Below are positions 35,512 to 48,692 of a stretch of DNA of 64,000 nucleotides, one piece after another; within the stretch, counting starts at the first letter, position 1, and every line of letters starts with the position of its first letter. Where the stretch lies: assembly GCF_030283145.1 (NCBI RefSeq), contig NZ_JASNWE010000001.1, forward strand, positions 1,301,751-1,365,750. The letters run 5' to 3'. The notes beneath the pieces are model-generated. The model saw only the letters and a list, made by a program, of their open reading frames with translations, made no database searches and was not told the DNA's origin. Origin of the DNA: Actinomadura xylanilytica (GTDB taxonomy: Bacteria > Actinomycetota > Actinomycetes > Streptosporangiales > Streptosporangiaceae). The position numbers and the translations under genes were made by a program.

Positions 35512-37611
35512 TCAGGCCGCGGGTTCGGGGGCGCGTTCCATCCGGCGGCGCAGCCAGTCGGTGGCGGTGGCCGCGTCCATGGGACGGCCGAAGTGCCATC
35601 CCTGCGCGGCGTCGCAGCCCATCTCGCGCAGCAGCCGGGCGGTCTGCGGGTCCTCCACGCCCTCGGCGACCGAGCGCAGCCCGAGCGTGCGGACCAGGTC
35701 GACGATGGAGCGGATGATCACCGCGTCGTCGGCGGACTCGGCCAGCCGCCGGACGAAGGAGGAGTCGATCTTGATCTCCTCGACCGGCATCCGCTTGAGC
35801 CGCACCAGCGAGGAGTAGCCGGTGCCGAAGTCGTCGAGGCTGAGCGGGATGCCGAGCTCGGCCAGCGCGCCGACGGTGTCCGAGGCGTAGGCCGGCTCGT
35901 TCATCAGGATCCGCTCGGTGATCTCCAGCTGGAGCGCGGCGGCGGGCAGGCCGCGGGAGAGCAGGCCCGCTTCGATGACCTCGGGCAGGCCGGTGTCGAG
36001 CAGGTCGCGGCCGGAGGCGTTCACCGCGACCTGGACGGTCAGGTCGTCGCGCCACCAGGCGGCGGCCTGGGAGAGCGCGGCGTCGACCACATGGTGCGTG
36101 ATCGACCGCATCAGATGGGTCTGCTCGGCGACCGACAGGAACGCGGCGGGTTCGAGCAGGCCCTTGTCGGGGTGCCGCCAGCGCAGCAGCGCCTCCATCC
36201 CGACGAGCTGGCCGTCGTGCAGGGAGACCTTGGGCTGGTAGAACAGCTCCAGCTCGCCGCGGTCGACGGCGCGGCGCAGGTCGCCGAGCATGCTGAGCCT
36301 CGCCGGGGAGTTGCGGTCGCGGCCGGGCGAGTAGACCTCGACGCCGGTGCGGGCCTCCTTGGCGTTGTACATCGCGACGTCGGCGCGCTGGAGGAGCAGC
36401 TCGAAGTCGGGCGCGTGGTCGGGGAACAGCGCGATGCCGACGCTGCCCTCCAGGTCGAACGACATGCCGTCCAGCCGCACCGGCTCGCTGAGCGCGGCGC
36501 GGAGCCGGGCCGCGATCTCGCGGGCGGCGGCCTCGTCGCGGACGGTGGGGAGCAGCACCGCGAACTCGTCGCCGCCGAGCCGGGCCACCAGGTCGCCGGG
36601 GCGGATGCTGTGGGTGAGCCGGTGCGCGACGAGCTGGAGCAGCCGGTCGCCGGTGGGGTGCCCGAGCGTGTCGTTGACCTCTTTGAACCGGTCGAGGTCG
36701 AGCAGGAACAGCCCGGCGCGCTGGTGCGGGCCGTCGGCCGTCCGCCGGCGGCGGGACGAGCCGAGGCCGCCCCGGCCGCCGGGCCGGCGCAGCTCGTTCA
36801 GCGCCTCCTCGGTCCGCATGATCAGCAGCTTGCGGTTGGGCAGCCCGGTCAGCCCGTCGTGCAGCGCCTGGTGCTCGCGCCGGACCGAGACCGAGGCGTT
36901 GAGGTAGACCGCGATGAACGGCAGCACGATCAGCGGGACGAACAGCGCGGACCGATCCATCGCGACGACCATCAGCGGCGCCAGCCCGAGCAGCGCCAGG
37001 TGCACCAGGACCTGGTAGGCGATGTCCCAGCGCAGCGCCTTGACCAGCGAGACGCGCTCGTGCAGCGCGACGGCGGCGCCGACGAGGGTGTCGTTGCACA
37101 GGAAGTAGACGGTGCCGGCCAGTGCGATGGCGGGCAGGTCGGGCCCGCCGGGCACCCACAGCTCGGTGGGCGTGGCCCGGTCGCCGAACAGCGCGAGCAC
37201 GAGCTGGGCGGCGGCGAGGCTCAGCGTGTACTGCGCGGTGTTGAACGCGATGCGGTGCGGGGTCCGGCCGCGGAAGATCCCGCAGGTGATCACGGCGATC
37301 GCCTGGAGCAGCGCGGCGATCGGCAGCCCGGCGTACAGGAGCGCGGCGAACGAGAACGTGGTGGAGGTGGTCGCACCGTTGTTCTCGGTCGAGCCCGGCG
37401 TGATGATCGGGCGCAGCTCGCCGAACACGATGAAGCAGCCCAGGATCCAGAACACCGGATTGCCGAGCAGCGCGTCCACGTCGGGGCCGGTCAGCTCGGC
37501 GAGCGCGGCGGCACTGGACAGCGCGCCGAGCACGATGACGGCGGAGATGTAGATCCACAACGGAGAACCCCGGCGCGGCGCCGTGTTCCGCGTGTTGTTC
37601 GGGTCCTTCAT
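35512..37611 (-). CDS. Membrane GGDEF-EAL cyclic-di-GMP protein
   Basis: 699-residue protein with six to seven membrane helices in residues 1-230, then GGDEF (about 240-430) with intact LGGDEF, and EAL (about 445-690) with intact GMEALLRWRH, LDDFGTGYSSL, KIDSSFV and VAEGVE. It has no PAS domain, unlike the other one in the window. An Arg-rich insertion ([16 protein letters not shown]) lies early in GGDEF. The ATG at 37611 has GAGGA 6 nt upstream. It is transcribed away from ligA's stop side, in the same direction. Confidence 0.93.
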   Translation of the reverse strand: MKDPNNTRNTAPRRGSPLWIYISAVIVLGALSSAAALAELTGPDVDALLGNPVFWILGCFIVFGELRPIITPGSTENNGATTSTTFSFAALLYAGLPIAALLQAIAVITCGIFRGRTPHRIAFNTAQYTLSLAAAQLVLALFGDRATPTELWVPGGPDLPAIALAGTVYFLCNDTLVGAAVALHERVSLVKALRWDIAYQVLVHLALLGLAPLMVVAMDRSALFVPLIVLPFIAVYLNASVSVRREHQALHDGLTGLPNRKLLIMRTEEALNELRRPGGRGGLGSSRRRRTADGPHQRAGLFLLDLDRFKEVNDTLGHPTGDRLLQLVAHRLTHSIRPGDLVARLGGDEFAVLLPTVRDEAAAREIAARLRAALSEPVRLDGMSFDLEGSVGIALFPDHAPDFELLLQRADVAMYNAKEARTGVEVYSPGRDRNSPARLSMLGDLRRAVDRGELELFYQPKVSLHDGQLVGMEALLRWRHPDKGLLEPAAFLSVAEQTHLMRSITHHVVDAALSQAAAWWRDDLTVQVAVNASGRDLLDTGLPEVIEAGLLSRGLPAAALQLEITERILMNEPAYASDTVGALAELGIPLSLDDFGTGYSSLVRLKRMPVEEIKIDSSFVRRLAESADDAVIIRSIVDLVRTLGLRSVAEGVEDPQTARLLREMGCDAAQGWHFGRPMDAATATDWLRRRMERAPEPAA

Positions 37612-37790
37612 CACATCCTCGGGGGGTTCGGGGGGCCGTCCCCCGGTGCCGGCCGGTCCGCGTGGCTGGGGCGCCTCGCGCGGTGCGGCCGGTGGTTCAG
37701 GTGGGTCGTGATGACTGGGAGGGTACGGCCTCCGCTCAACTTCGCGAAACCGGTCGCGTACGTTCCGTTATGCTCATTTTCTGACAGAGT

Positions 37791-37806
37791 ACTACCCGTG
37801 GGTAGT
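37791..37806. promoter_or_regulatory. Palindrome between ligA and GGDEF-EAL gene
   Basis: ACTACCC-GT-GGGTAGT, flanked by GTACT and AGTAC-type bases, lies 180 bp upstream of the GGDEF-EAL start and just past the ligA stop, in an AT-rich stretch. It could be the operator of the GGDEF-EAL promoter, or a ligA terminator. Confidence 0.4.
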
Positions 37807-37862
37807 TGTGAAGTACCGTTCAGTAACTAATTCCTGGTGAGCAACCCTACGACCACGGGCGG

Positions 37863-41109
<3,247 letters not shown>

Positions 41110-41143
41110 GCCCGAACTCTACCGACGGCGCCGTCCGCCCGGG

Positions 41144-41962
41144 TCACAGCAGACCGGCCAGCCGGTCGAGCCGCGCCAGCGTCTGGTCCTCGGGCTCGGT
41201 CGGCAGGTTGAACAGGACCTGGTCGGCGCCCGCCGCGTCGAGCTCGGCGACGATCTCGGGCTTCGGCGGCGTGCCGAACACCGTGACCGGGACGCGGTGC
41301 CCCGCCCGCCCGCGCAGCTCGGTGATCTGCTCCCCCAGCCCGTCGGTGCCCCGGCCGAAGATCGGCATCCAGCCGTCGCCGACCTCCACCACCCGGTCGA
41401 AGACGGTCGGCCCCGATCCGCCGATCAGCACCGGCGGGTGCGGGTCCTGCACCGGCTTGGGGAAGGAGAACACCGGGTCGAAGTCGACGAACTCGCCGTG
41501 GAACTCGGCCTCGTCCCGGGTCCACAGCTCCTTGATCGCCAGGACGCGCTCGCGCAGCAGCCGCATCCGGGTCCGCGGGTCGGTGCCGTGGTTGCGCATC
41601 TCCTCGCGGTTCCAGCCGGCGCCGACGCCGAGGACGGCCCGTCCGCCGGAGACCAGGTCGAGCGAGGCGACCTCCTTGGCCAGCAGGATCGGGTCGCGCT
41701 GCACCACCAGCGCGATGCCGGTGCCGACCTGGAGCCGCCGGGTCGCCGCGGCGGCGGCCGTCAGCGCCACGAACGGGTCGAGCGTCCGGTAGTAGAACCG
41801 CGGGAGCTCGGCGCCGCCGGGCCACGGCGACTCGCGCTTGACCGGGATGTGCGTGTGCTCGGCCAGGAACAGCGAGCCGAAGCCGCGCTCCTCCAGGGCC
41901 CGGCCCAGCGCCGCCGGGCCGATGCCCTCATCGGTCACGAACGTCGATACACCGAACTTCAC
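41144..41962 (-). CDS. LLM-class F420-dependent oxidoreductase
   Basis: 272-residue luciferase-like TIM barrel. Motifs: RALEERGFGSLFLAEHTHIPV, ALTAAAAATRRLQVGTGIALVVQRDPILLAKEVASLDLVSGGRAVLGVGAGWNREEM, and PPVLIGGSGPTVFDRVVEVGDGWMP. The pattern is of the F420-using branch. The GTG at 41962 has an ideal GAGGAGG 7 nt before it. Substrate unknown. Confidence 0.88.
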   Translation of the reverse strand: MKFGVSTFVTDEGIGPAALGRALEERGFGSLFLAEHTHIPVKRESPWPGGAELPRFYYRTLDPFVALTAAAAATRRLQVGTGIALVVQRDPILLAKEVASLDLVSGGRAVLGVGAGWNREEMRNHGTDPRTRMRLLRERVLAIKELWTRDEAEFHGEFVDFDPVFSFPKPVQDPHPPVLIGGSGPTVFDRVVEVGDGWMPIFGRGTDGLGEQITELRGRAGHRVPVTVFGTPPKPEIVAELDAAGADQVLFNLPTEPEDQTLARLDRLAGLL

Positions 41963-42047
41963 GGGCCGTCCTCCTCGCTGAGATGGCGTACGGACCATAT
42001 CTGCGCCCGGAAGGCCGGGATTATTCCCGCCACCGCGCGGCGGGACG

Positions 42048-43124
42048 TCAGGCGCCGATGCGCGCGGTCTCGGCGATCGTGGCGGAGGCCAGGACGCGGT
42101 CGCCCTCGTACAGGACGGCGGCCTGCCCCGGCGCGACGCCGCGGGCGGCGGTGGCCAGCCGGACGCGCAGCCGGTCACCGGCGGGCTCGGCGACGCAGTC
42201 GTACACCTCGCCGTGCGCGCGGAGCTGCACCCGGCAGCCGAACGGTCCGGCCTGCGGCTCGCTCAGCCAGACCGGCCGCTCGCCCACCAGCACGTGCACG
42301 TCGAGCGACTCGCGCGGCCCGACCATGACGGTGTTGGTCACCGGGGAGATGTCGAGCACATAGCGGGGCCGGCCGTCGGACGCCGGCCGGCCGATCCTGA
42401 GGCCCTTGCGCTGCCCGACGGTGTAGGCGTAGGCGCCGTCGTGCTCGCCCAGCTCGTTGCCGTCGGTGTCGACGATGGGGCCGGGCGCCGAGCCGAGCCG
42501 GCCGGCCAGGAACCCGCGGGTGTCGCCGTCGGCGATGAAGCAGATGTCGTGGCTGTCGGGCTTGTCGGCGACCTGGAGGCCGCGCCGCTCGGCCTCGGCG
42601 CGGATGCCGGCCTTGGTGGTGTCGCCCAGCGGGAACATCGCGTGCGCGAGCTGCTCGGGCGTGCAGACGGCCAGCACGTACGACTGGTCCTTGCCGTCGT
42701 CGACGCCGCGGCGCAGCGCCCCGTCCTCGAGGCGCGCGTAGTGGCCGGTGCAGACCGCGTCGAAGCCGAGCGCGCGGGCCCGGTCGAGCAGCGCGGTGAA
42801 CTTGATCTTCTCGTTGCAGCGCAGGCACGGGTTGGGGGTCCGGCCGGCCGCGTACTCGCTGACGAAGTCCTCGACCACGTCGCGGTGGAACCGCTCGGCG
42901 AGGTCCCACACGTAGAAGGGGATGCCGATCGCGTCGGCGGCCCGCCGCGCGTCGCGGGAGTCCTCGAGGGTGCAGCAGCCGCGGGCGCCCGTCCGGTACG
43001 ACTGGGGGTTGCTGGACAGGGCCATGTGCACGCCGGTGACGTCGTGCCCCGCCTCGGCGGCGCGGGCGGCGGCCACGGCGGAGTCGACGCCGCCGGACAT
43101 GGCGGCGAGTACGCGCAGAGTCAT
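42048..43124 (-). CDS. mnmA: tRNA-specific 2-thiouridylase
   Basis: 358-residue enzyme that thiolates U34 of tRNA-Glu, -Gln and -Lys. PP-loop [13 protein letters not shown] at the N-terminus, catalytic Cys in [12 protein letters not shown] and [10 protein letters not shown], and [19 protein letters not shown] region ([12 protein letters not shown]). The sulfur should come from the cysteine desulfurase encoded nearby on the same strand (45342-46526). Confidence 0.95.
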   Translation of the reverse strand: MTLRVLAAMSGGVDSAVAAARAAEAGHDVTGVHMALSSNPQSYRTGARGCCTLEDSRDARRAADAIGIPFYVWDLAERFHRDVVEDFVSEYAAGRTPNPCLRCNEKIKFTALLDRARALGFDAVCTGHYARLEDGALRRGVDDGKDQSYVLAVCTPEQLAHAMFPLGDTTKAGIRAEAERRGLQVADKPDSHDICFIADGDTRGFLAGRLGSAPGPIVDTDGNELGEHDGAYAYTVGQRKGLRIGRPASDGRPRYVLDISPVTNTVMVGPRESLDVHVLVGERPVWLSEPQAGPFGCRVQLRAHGEVYDCVAEPAGDRLRVRLATAARGVAPGQAAVLYEGDRVLASATIAETARIGA

Positions 43125-43187
43125 AGTCCTCCGAGCGTACGCGGCGAAGGCGGAGGGCAGGCAAATCCGCGTACGATGTTCGACGCT

Positions 43188-44393
43188 ATGGGAATCTTCC
43201 GACGCCCGCGCGACGCGTCCGCCTCGACGCTGCCCGCGATCACCGAATTCTGGGAGTGGTGGGCCCAGGCCCGCCCGACGATCGAGGCGTCGCTGGCCGC
43301 CGGTCCGGGCACGGAGGCGCCCGGCCCCGACCCGTCCGGCGCCGACCCGTCCGGCGCCGACCCCCTCGATCTGGGCTCGCTCGATCTGGGCCCGCTCGAC
43401 CTGGGTTCGCTCGACCCCGACCGGCCCGGCCCCGGGGCGCCGGGCGAGCTGGACGCTCCCGGCGGGGGGCTGTCCGCCGACGCGGTCGATGAGCTCTCCC
43501 GGCGCGTCCACAAGATCCATCCCGAGCTCCAGTGGGAGATCGGCGGCGCCGAAGACCGCGCGCCGACGCTGACCGTGACCGGCGGCGGCGACCCCGAGCT
43601 GCGCGGGCTGTCCGAGCGCTGGTTCCGCGCCGCCCCGGCGGGCGCGGCGGCCGGGGGCTGGCGGTTCCACCCGGCGCGGCAGGCCGACCCCGAGATGCTC
43701 GCCCAGGACCTGCTGCTCGGCGACCACGAGTTCGACCTGGAGTACGTGCGGCTCGGCATGCGCGCCGACACCGACCGGGCCCGGGTCGACATCGGCGCCT
43801 ACCACCCCGACTTCCTGTTCGTGGCCGAGGAGCAGCAGCTCCAGGTCGCGATGCACGTGCTCGACTGGGCGCTCGGCGAGGACGACGTGGCCCGCTGGGT
43901 CGGCGAGGTCACCATCGCGACCGAGGCGCCGATCGACTCGCTGCCGCCCGCGCTGCTGGCCTCGGTGGTCGAGCAGATCGCCGAGCCGTTCGAGGAGCCC
44001 GAGTGGCTGACCGGCGAGGGCCGCACGCCCCGCGGCCACCCGGCGCGGCTGGGCGCCCGGTTCCCGCTGCACCGGCAGGACTACCCGCTGTGCGACCTGC
44101 ACGTGGCGATCACGGTGCCGTACGCGCACAGCAACCCCGACCGGCTCCCGGTCGAGCCCTCCGCGGGCGCGCTGCGCGCGTTCGAGAAGAAGCTGACCAA
44201 GCTGGGCGACAAGGCGGTGCTGGCGGTCCGCGAGACCGGCGACGGCCTGCGGGTGTTCCACCTGTACGCCGACCCCGACTCCGGGGTGATCGGCGATCTC
44301 GACCAGCTCGCGGCGGGCTGGTCGGAGGGCAAGGCCAAGGTGGCCTCGACCGCCGACCCCGGGTGGCGCGTCCTGTCGGCCTACCTGCCCTGA
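43188..44393 (+). CDS. Conserved-looking protein of unknown function
   Basis: 401-residue soluble protein. It begins [37 protein letters not shown], followed by an Asp/Pro/Gly-rich linker (about 45-95) with [17 protein letters not shown] repeats, and then a mixed alpha/beta domain. No catalytic motif is recognised. TACGAT at 43172-43177 sits so close to the start that the mRNA may be leaderless from the ATG at 43188; an ATG four codons upstream is the alternative. Its stop overlaps the end of the opposing DUF1206 gene by 13 bp. Confidence 0.72.
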   Translation: MGIFRRPRDASASTLPAITEFWEWWAQARPTIEASLAAGPGTEAPGPDPSGADPSGADPLDLGSLDLGPLDLGSLDPDRPGPGAPGELDAPGGGLSADAVDELSRRVHKIHPELQWEIGGAEDRAPTLTVTGGGDPELRGLSERWFRAAPAGAAAGGWRFHPARQADPEMLAQDLLLGDHEFDLEYVRLGMRADTDRARVDIGAYHPDFLFVAEEQQLQVAMHVLDWALGEDDVARWVGEVTIATEAPIDSLPPALLASVVEQIAEPFEEPEWLTGEGRTPRGHPARLGARFPLHRQDYPLCDLHVAITVPYAHSNPDRLPVEPSAGALRAFEKKLTKLGDKAVLAVRETGDGLRVFHLYADPDSGVIGDLDQLAAGWSEGKAKVASTADPGWRVLSAYLP

Positions 44394-45235
44394 CGGGCGG
44401 GGACGGCCTCGACCTTGCGCCAGCGGGCCTCGCAGAACGAGTAGCCCCCGAACAGCAGCAGCCCGACGGCGACGGCGACCAGCCCCCACCGGCCGGCGGG
44501 GGTGCCGGCGAACTGGCGCAGCGTGCCGTCTAGGCCCTTGGCCTTGTCGGGCTGGAACGTGAGCGCGGCGTGGACGAGGAAGCCGCCGACCGCGCCGCCG
44601 ACGAGCCCGCGCGCGGTGTTGCCCGCGATGCCCAGGGGCTCGACGAGGCGGCGCGCGGTCCGGCCCATCTGGCCGGTCTTGAGGTCCTTGAGGAACGTGC
44701 GCCGGAGCGCGTGCCCCAGCACGAACAGCCCCCAGCCGATGAAGGCGGCGCCGATCGCGAACACCAGCCAGCGTCCGCCGGGCTCGGCCATCGCGCGCGC
44801 CGTGTACGACCGGGACTGCTCGTCGCTGGACTCGGCGCCCTGGCCGAGCAGGAATCCGAGCGTGCTCGCGAGTCCGGCCGTGTAGACCACGGCGCGTCCG
44901 AGCGCGGTCAGCCGTTTGGTCGCTTTGTCGCCGTCCGGGACGGGCTTCCCGTACCTGGCCTCGGAGAACTGCCACAGGGCGAGCCCGGCGAAGCCGAGCG
45001 TCATCCCCCAGAGCGCCACGGTTCCACCGGGGGTCTCCACGATGGTTTGCAGGGCGCCCTTCCTGTCGGCCTCCTTGCCGCCGCCGATGCCGAGGCCGAT
45101 CCGCACGGCGAGCCACCCGACCAGCAGGTAGAGGATTCCCCGGGAGACCAGCCCGCCCCGGGACAGGCGGTGGAACCAGGGGTGCCCGGCGGCCCTGCGG
45201 CCGATGCCGCCCTCGCTCGCTACCTTCGTCGTCAT
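44381..45235 (-). CDS. DUF1206 membrane protein
   Basis: 284-residue protein with six membrane helices arranged as three related pairs, each beginning with an RG/AR motif: [41 protein letters not shown], and [23 protein letters not shown]. This is the DUF1206 pattern; the role is unknown. Its last 13 bp overlap the opposing gene at 43188-44393. Confidence 0.88.
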   Translation of the reverse strand: MTTKVASEGGIGRRAAGHPWFHRLSRGGLVSRGILYLLVGWLAVRIGLGIGGGKEADRKGALQTIVETPGGTVALWGMTLGFAGLALWQFSEARYGKPVPDGDKATKRLTALGRAVVYTAGLASTLGFLLGQGAESSDEQSRSYTARAMAEPGGRWLVFAIGAAFIGWGLFVLGHALRRTFLKDLKTGQMGRTARRLVEPLGIAGNTARGLVGGAVGGFLVHAALTFQPDKAKGLDGTLRQFAGTPAGRWGLVAVAVGLLLFGGYSFCEARWRKVEAVPARQGR

Positions 45236-45341
45236 CACGCCGCCTCCTTGCGAACGGCGACGCTGTCCCCCGTACGGACGCCTCCAAACTCGGACAAACA
45301 CCGCAGACGGCGCGGCGTCCCGGCGGGACGGGGGCCTGCGG

Positions 45342-46526
45342 TCAGGTGAGGCCGGCGCGGCGGGCGCGCTCGACGACCGGGCCGATGGCGTCCGCGAGGG
45401 CCTTGACGTCGGCCTCGGTGGAGGTGTGCCCGAGGGTGAAGCGCAGCGATCCGCGCGCGCGGGCCGGATCGGCGCCCATCGCCAGCAGGACGTGGCTCGG
45501 CTGGGAGACGCCGGCGGAGCACGCCGAGCCGGTGGAGCAGGCGATCCCGCGCGCGTCGAGCAGCATGAGCAGCGCGTCGCCCTCGCAGCCGGGGAACGAG
45601 AAGTGCGCATTGCCGGGCAGGCGGTCCACCGGGTCGCCGTTGAGGATCGCGTCGGGCACCGCCGAGCGGACCGCGTCGACGAGCAGGTCGCGCAACCCCG
45701 CGAGACGGCGCGCCTCGACGTCGCGGCGGGCGAGGGTGGCCTGCACCGCCGCGGCGAACCCGGCGATGGCGGGGGTGTCGAGGGTGCCGGAGCGCACGTC
45801 GCGCTCCTGCCCGCCACCGTGCAGGACGGGCACCGGGTCGAGGTGGAGCGGCGGCTTGGGCTTGGCGAGCAGCAGCGCGCCGACCCCGAGCGGCCCGCCG
45901 AGCTTGTGGCCGCTGAGCGTGAGCGCCTGCGCGCCCGAGGCGGCGAACCGGACCGGGAGCTGGCCCGCCGCCTGGACGGCGTCGGTGTGCAGCGGGATGT
46001 CATGCTCGCGCGCGACCGCGGCGAGTTCGGCGACGGGCTGGACGGTGCCGACCTCGTTGTTGGCCCACATCACGGTGACCAAGGCCACATCGGCGCCGCC
46101 GCCGGGACCGATCGCCTCGCGGAGCGCCTCGGGCCGGATCCGCCCGTACTCGTCGGACGGGATCCACTCGACCCGGGCGCCCTCGTGGTCGCCGAGCCAG
46201 CGCACCGCGTCGAGGACGGCGTGGTGCTCGACCGATCCGGCCAGCACCCGGGTGCGGGACGGGTCGGCGGCGCGGCGGGCCCAGTAGATCCCCTTGACCG
46301 CGAGGTTGTCGGCCTCGGTGCCGCCGGAGGTGAAGACCACCTCGCTCGGCCGCGCGCCGTACGCGTCGGCGATGATCTCGCGGGACTCCTCCACCACCCG
46401 GCGGGCCCGGCGGCCGACCGTGTGCAGCGAGGACGGATTGCCGAGCCGGCGCAGTTCGGCGGTCATCGCGTCGACGGCCTCGGGCGACATCGGGGTCGTC
46501 GCCGCATGGTCCAGGTAGGTCACCAC
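45342..46526 (-). CDS. Cysteine desulfurase (NifS/IscS type)
   Basis: 394-residue PLP enzyme that takes sulfur from cysteine for FeS clusters and thiolated tRNA. Motifs: [49 protein letters not shown], the PLP Lys in [15 protein letters not shown], and the catalytic Cys loop [22 protein letters not shown]. Start is one of two adjacent GTG codons. Proximity to mnmA suggests a sulfur-relay partnership. Confidence 0.92.
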   Translation of the reverse strand: MVTYLDHAATTPMSPEAVDAMTAELRRLGNPSSLHTVGRRARRVVEESREIIADAYGARPSEVVFTSGGTEADNLAVKGIYWARRAADPSRTRVLAGSVEHHAVLDAVRWLGDHEGARVEWIPSDEYGRIRPEALREAIGPGGGADVALVTVMWANNEVGTVQPVAELAAVAREHDIPLHTDAVQAAGQLPVRFAASGAQALTLSGHKLGGPLGVGALLLAKPKPPLHLDPVPVLHGGGQERDVRSGTLDTPAIAGFAAAVQATLARRDVEARRLAGLRDLLVDAVRSAVPDAILNGDPVDRLPGNAHFSFPGCEGDALLMLLDARGIACSTGSACSAGVSQPSHVLLAMGADPARARGSLRFTLGHTSTEADVKALADAIGPVVERARRAGLT

Positions 46527-46574
46527 GCGGTCAACATTATCCGCGCGCGCAGTGTTCCCCCTCGGCGGTGCGAG

Positions 46575-46642
46575 TTCCGCGGAACCGCGGAATACCGGCC
46601 GGCGGCCCCGGGTTGGGCTCTATACCGTCCAGCCGGTACAGT
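46575..46642 (+). promoter_or_regulatory. tetR promoter with two inverted repeats
   Basis: TTCCGCGG-AA-CCGCGGAA (46575-46592) and TACCG-TCCAGC-CGGTA (46623-46638) lie upstream of the TetR gene. TTGGGC (46613-46618) and TACAGT (46637-46642) could be -35 and -10 boxes, with the second repeat filling the spacer, as expected for autorepression. Confidence 0.5.
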
Positions 46643-46651
46643 AAGGACGCC

Positions 46652-47173
46652 ATGAAGAAGAACGCCCTCCTCGACGCCGCCGAGTCCCTGCTCTTCGAGC
46701 ACGGGACCCAGGCGCTGACGCTCGCCGCGGTCGCCGACCGCGCGGGCGTGAGCAAGGGCGGGCTGCTCTACCACTTCTCCACCAAGGAAGCCCTGGTCAA
46801 GGCGATGGTGGCGCGGGTCATCGAGGAGTTCGACGACCTGATCGCCTCCTTCGACGACGGCTCCCCCGGGTCCTACACCCGCGCCTACGTCGAGGCCACG
46901 TTCGAGATCCTCTCCGGCGAGGCCCGCGCCTACCGGCGGTGGTCAGCCATCACGGCCGCGGCCACCGACCCGGAGCTGGCCGAGCCGCTGAACGAGGCGA
47001 TGCGGTGCTGGCACGGCCGCGATCCGGGCGAGGATCCCGACCCGGTCACCGCGGGCGTCGTCCGGCTGGCCGCCGAGGGCCTGTGGGAAGTGGTGAGCCA
47101 CGCGCCCGCGCTGTACGGCGAGGAAGAGCTCGGCCGGCTCAAACGGCGGATGCTCGCCCTGCTCGAACGGTAA
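46652..47173 (+). CDS. TetR-family transcriptional regulator
   Basis: 173-residue repressor with an N-terminal HTH (KNALLDAAESLLFEHGTQALTLAAVADRAGVSKGGLLYHFSTKEALVKAMV) and a C-terminal domain typical of the TetR_C_37-like group (FEILSGEARAYRRWSAITAAATDPELAEPL). AAGGA precedes the ATG. It probably controls the MFS gene downstream, 184 bp away in the same direction, and itself. Confidence 0.92.
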   Translation: MKKNALLDAAESLLFEHGTQALTLAAVADRAGVSKGGLLYHFSTKEALVKAMVARVIEEFDDLIASFDDGSPGSYTRAYVEATFEILSGEARAYRRWSAITAAATDPELAEPLNEAMRCWHGRDPGEDPDPVTAGVVRLAAEGLWEVVSHAPALYGEEELGRLKRRMLALLER

Positions 47174-47357
47174 CCGCACCACCCGCCGCACGATCGCACG
47201 GACTCCCCCGCCGGGGACGGCTCCCCGGCCTGGAACGGTCCCGATGGTCCGGCCCGCCAGAACCCCTGAGACATCGCACACACCGATGCCGCGCGCGACC
47301 GCGCGGCGTCCCCCCGCAGCGGGGCCGCGCCCCGCCGAGTCGAGAATGAGGTGAACC

Positions 47358-48641
47358 ATGCTGTTCCGCGCCCGTCTGGGAACGTTCCTGACCTTCGCGC
47401 TGGCCGGACTGCTCACCGGCGTGTGGGTGGCCCGCATGCCCGCGCTGGCCGGAAAGTTCGGGACCAGCGAGAGCGAGATCGGCATCGTCGTCCTCATCTG
47501 GGGACTCGGCGCGATCGTGGCCATGCAGGGGCTGCGCGCCGTGATCGCGCGGGCCGGGAGCCGGGCCGTACTGCGCGTCGCGCTGCCGCTGACCGCGCTG
47601 TCCTACGTCGGGGTCGCGCTCGCCCCGACGTACGGGCTGCTGCTGGCGGCGGTGGCGGTGTTCGGCATGACGTTCGGGATCACCGACATCGCGATGAACG
47701 CGCAGGGCAGTGTGGTCGAGCAGGCGTACCGCCGGTCGATCATGAGCGGGATGCACGCCGGCTGGTGCGTCGGCGCGATGACCGGCGGGCTGTTCGGCGT
47801 GGTGACCGCGGCCGTCGGGCTGGGCTTCACCGAGACCGTGCTGATCGCCGCGATCCTGGTGCTGCCGGTCGGGCTGGCGCTCGGCCGCACCTACCTGACC
47901 GACCCGGCCGCCCCGGCCGAGGCCGGAACCGGCCGCAGGGCCCGCAGGCTGCCGGTGGCGGTCTACCTGATCGGCGTGCTGGCGTTCATCGCCTTCATGA
48001 CCGAGGGCTCGATCGCCGACTGGAGCGGGCTGCTGCTGCACGACGAGCTCGGCGCGTCCCAGGCGGTCGCCGCGTTCGGCTACCCGATGTTCGAGCTGGC
48101 CATGCTGTTCGGGCGGCTGGTCGGGGACCGGGTCCGGATGCGGCTCGGCACCCGGCGGATGCTGACCGGCGCGGGCATCGGCACCGCGCTCGGCATGACC
48201 GTCGTCGTGCTCGCGCCGAGCGCGCCGGTCGCCATCGCCGGGTTCTTCCTGACCGGGCTGGTGGTCTGCACCGTGGTGCCGACCACGATCTCGCTGGCCG
48301 GGACGGCCGCCCCCGGACGGCCCGCCGCCGCGGTCGCGCAGGTCGGCGCGATGGGCTACGGCGGCCTGCTGCTCGGCCCCGTGGTGGTCGGCTTCCTGGG
48401 GGACGCCACGTCGCTGCGGGTCGGGGTCGGCGTGGTCGTTGTCCTCGCCCTGATGATCGCGGTGGGCGCTCGGTACGTCCCGCTCGGCGCGAGCGAGATC
48501 GGCGCCGCCGGTCCGGCCGGCGACCCGGCCGGCGACCCGGCCGTCCACGCGCCGGAGGGGGCGGTGGCGGCCGGCGGGGCCGCCGTTCCCGCCGGGTCCC
48601 CGGCCCCCGGAGAACCTCGCACCGAGCCCGTCGCGGCCTGA
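47358..48641 (+). CDS. MFS transporter
   Basis: 427-residue permease with twelve membrane segments. The N-terminal FLTFALAGLLTGVWVARMPALAGKFGTSESEIGIV and FGMTFGITDIAMNAQGSVVEQAYRRSIMSGMHAGWCVG resemble the YbjJ/fucose-permease-like group. The tail of about 50 residues is Ala/Pro/Gly-rich with a repeated GDPA. Likely an exporter under the adjacent TetR regulator; substrate unknown. Confidence 0.88.
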   Translation: MLFRARLGTFLTFALAGLLTGVWVARMPALAGKFGTSESEIGIVVLIWGLGAIVAMQGLRAVIARAGSRAVLRVALPLTALSYVGVALAPTYGLLLAAVAVFGMTFGITDIAMNAQGSVVEQAYRRSIMSGMHAGWCVGAMTGGLFGVVTAAVGLGFTETVLIAAILVLPVGLALGRTYLTDPAAPAEAGTGRRARRLPVAVYLIGVLAFIAFMTEGSIADWSGLLLHDELGASQAVAAFGYPMFELAMLFGRLVGDRVRMRLGTRRMLTGAGIGTALGMTVVVLAPSAPVAIAGFFLTGLVVCTVVPTTISLAGTAAPGRPAAAVAQVGAMGYGGLLLGPVVVGFLGDATSLRVGVGVVVVLALMIAVGARYVPLGASEIGAAGPAGDPAGDPAVHAPEGAVAAGGAAVPAGSPAPGEPRTEPVAA

Positions 48642-48692
48642 GCCGATCCGGTATAACGCCCTCTGACGTTGTCGCGTGAAGGGCGGGTCCGG

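Noticed and set aside
42048..45287. 1079-codon frame fusing mnmA with upstream sequence
   Set aside because: Only the part from 43124 downwards has MnmA character; the rest is a shadow of the plus-strand gene and DUF1206.
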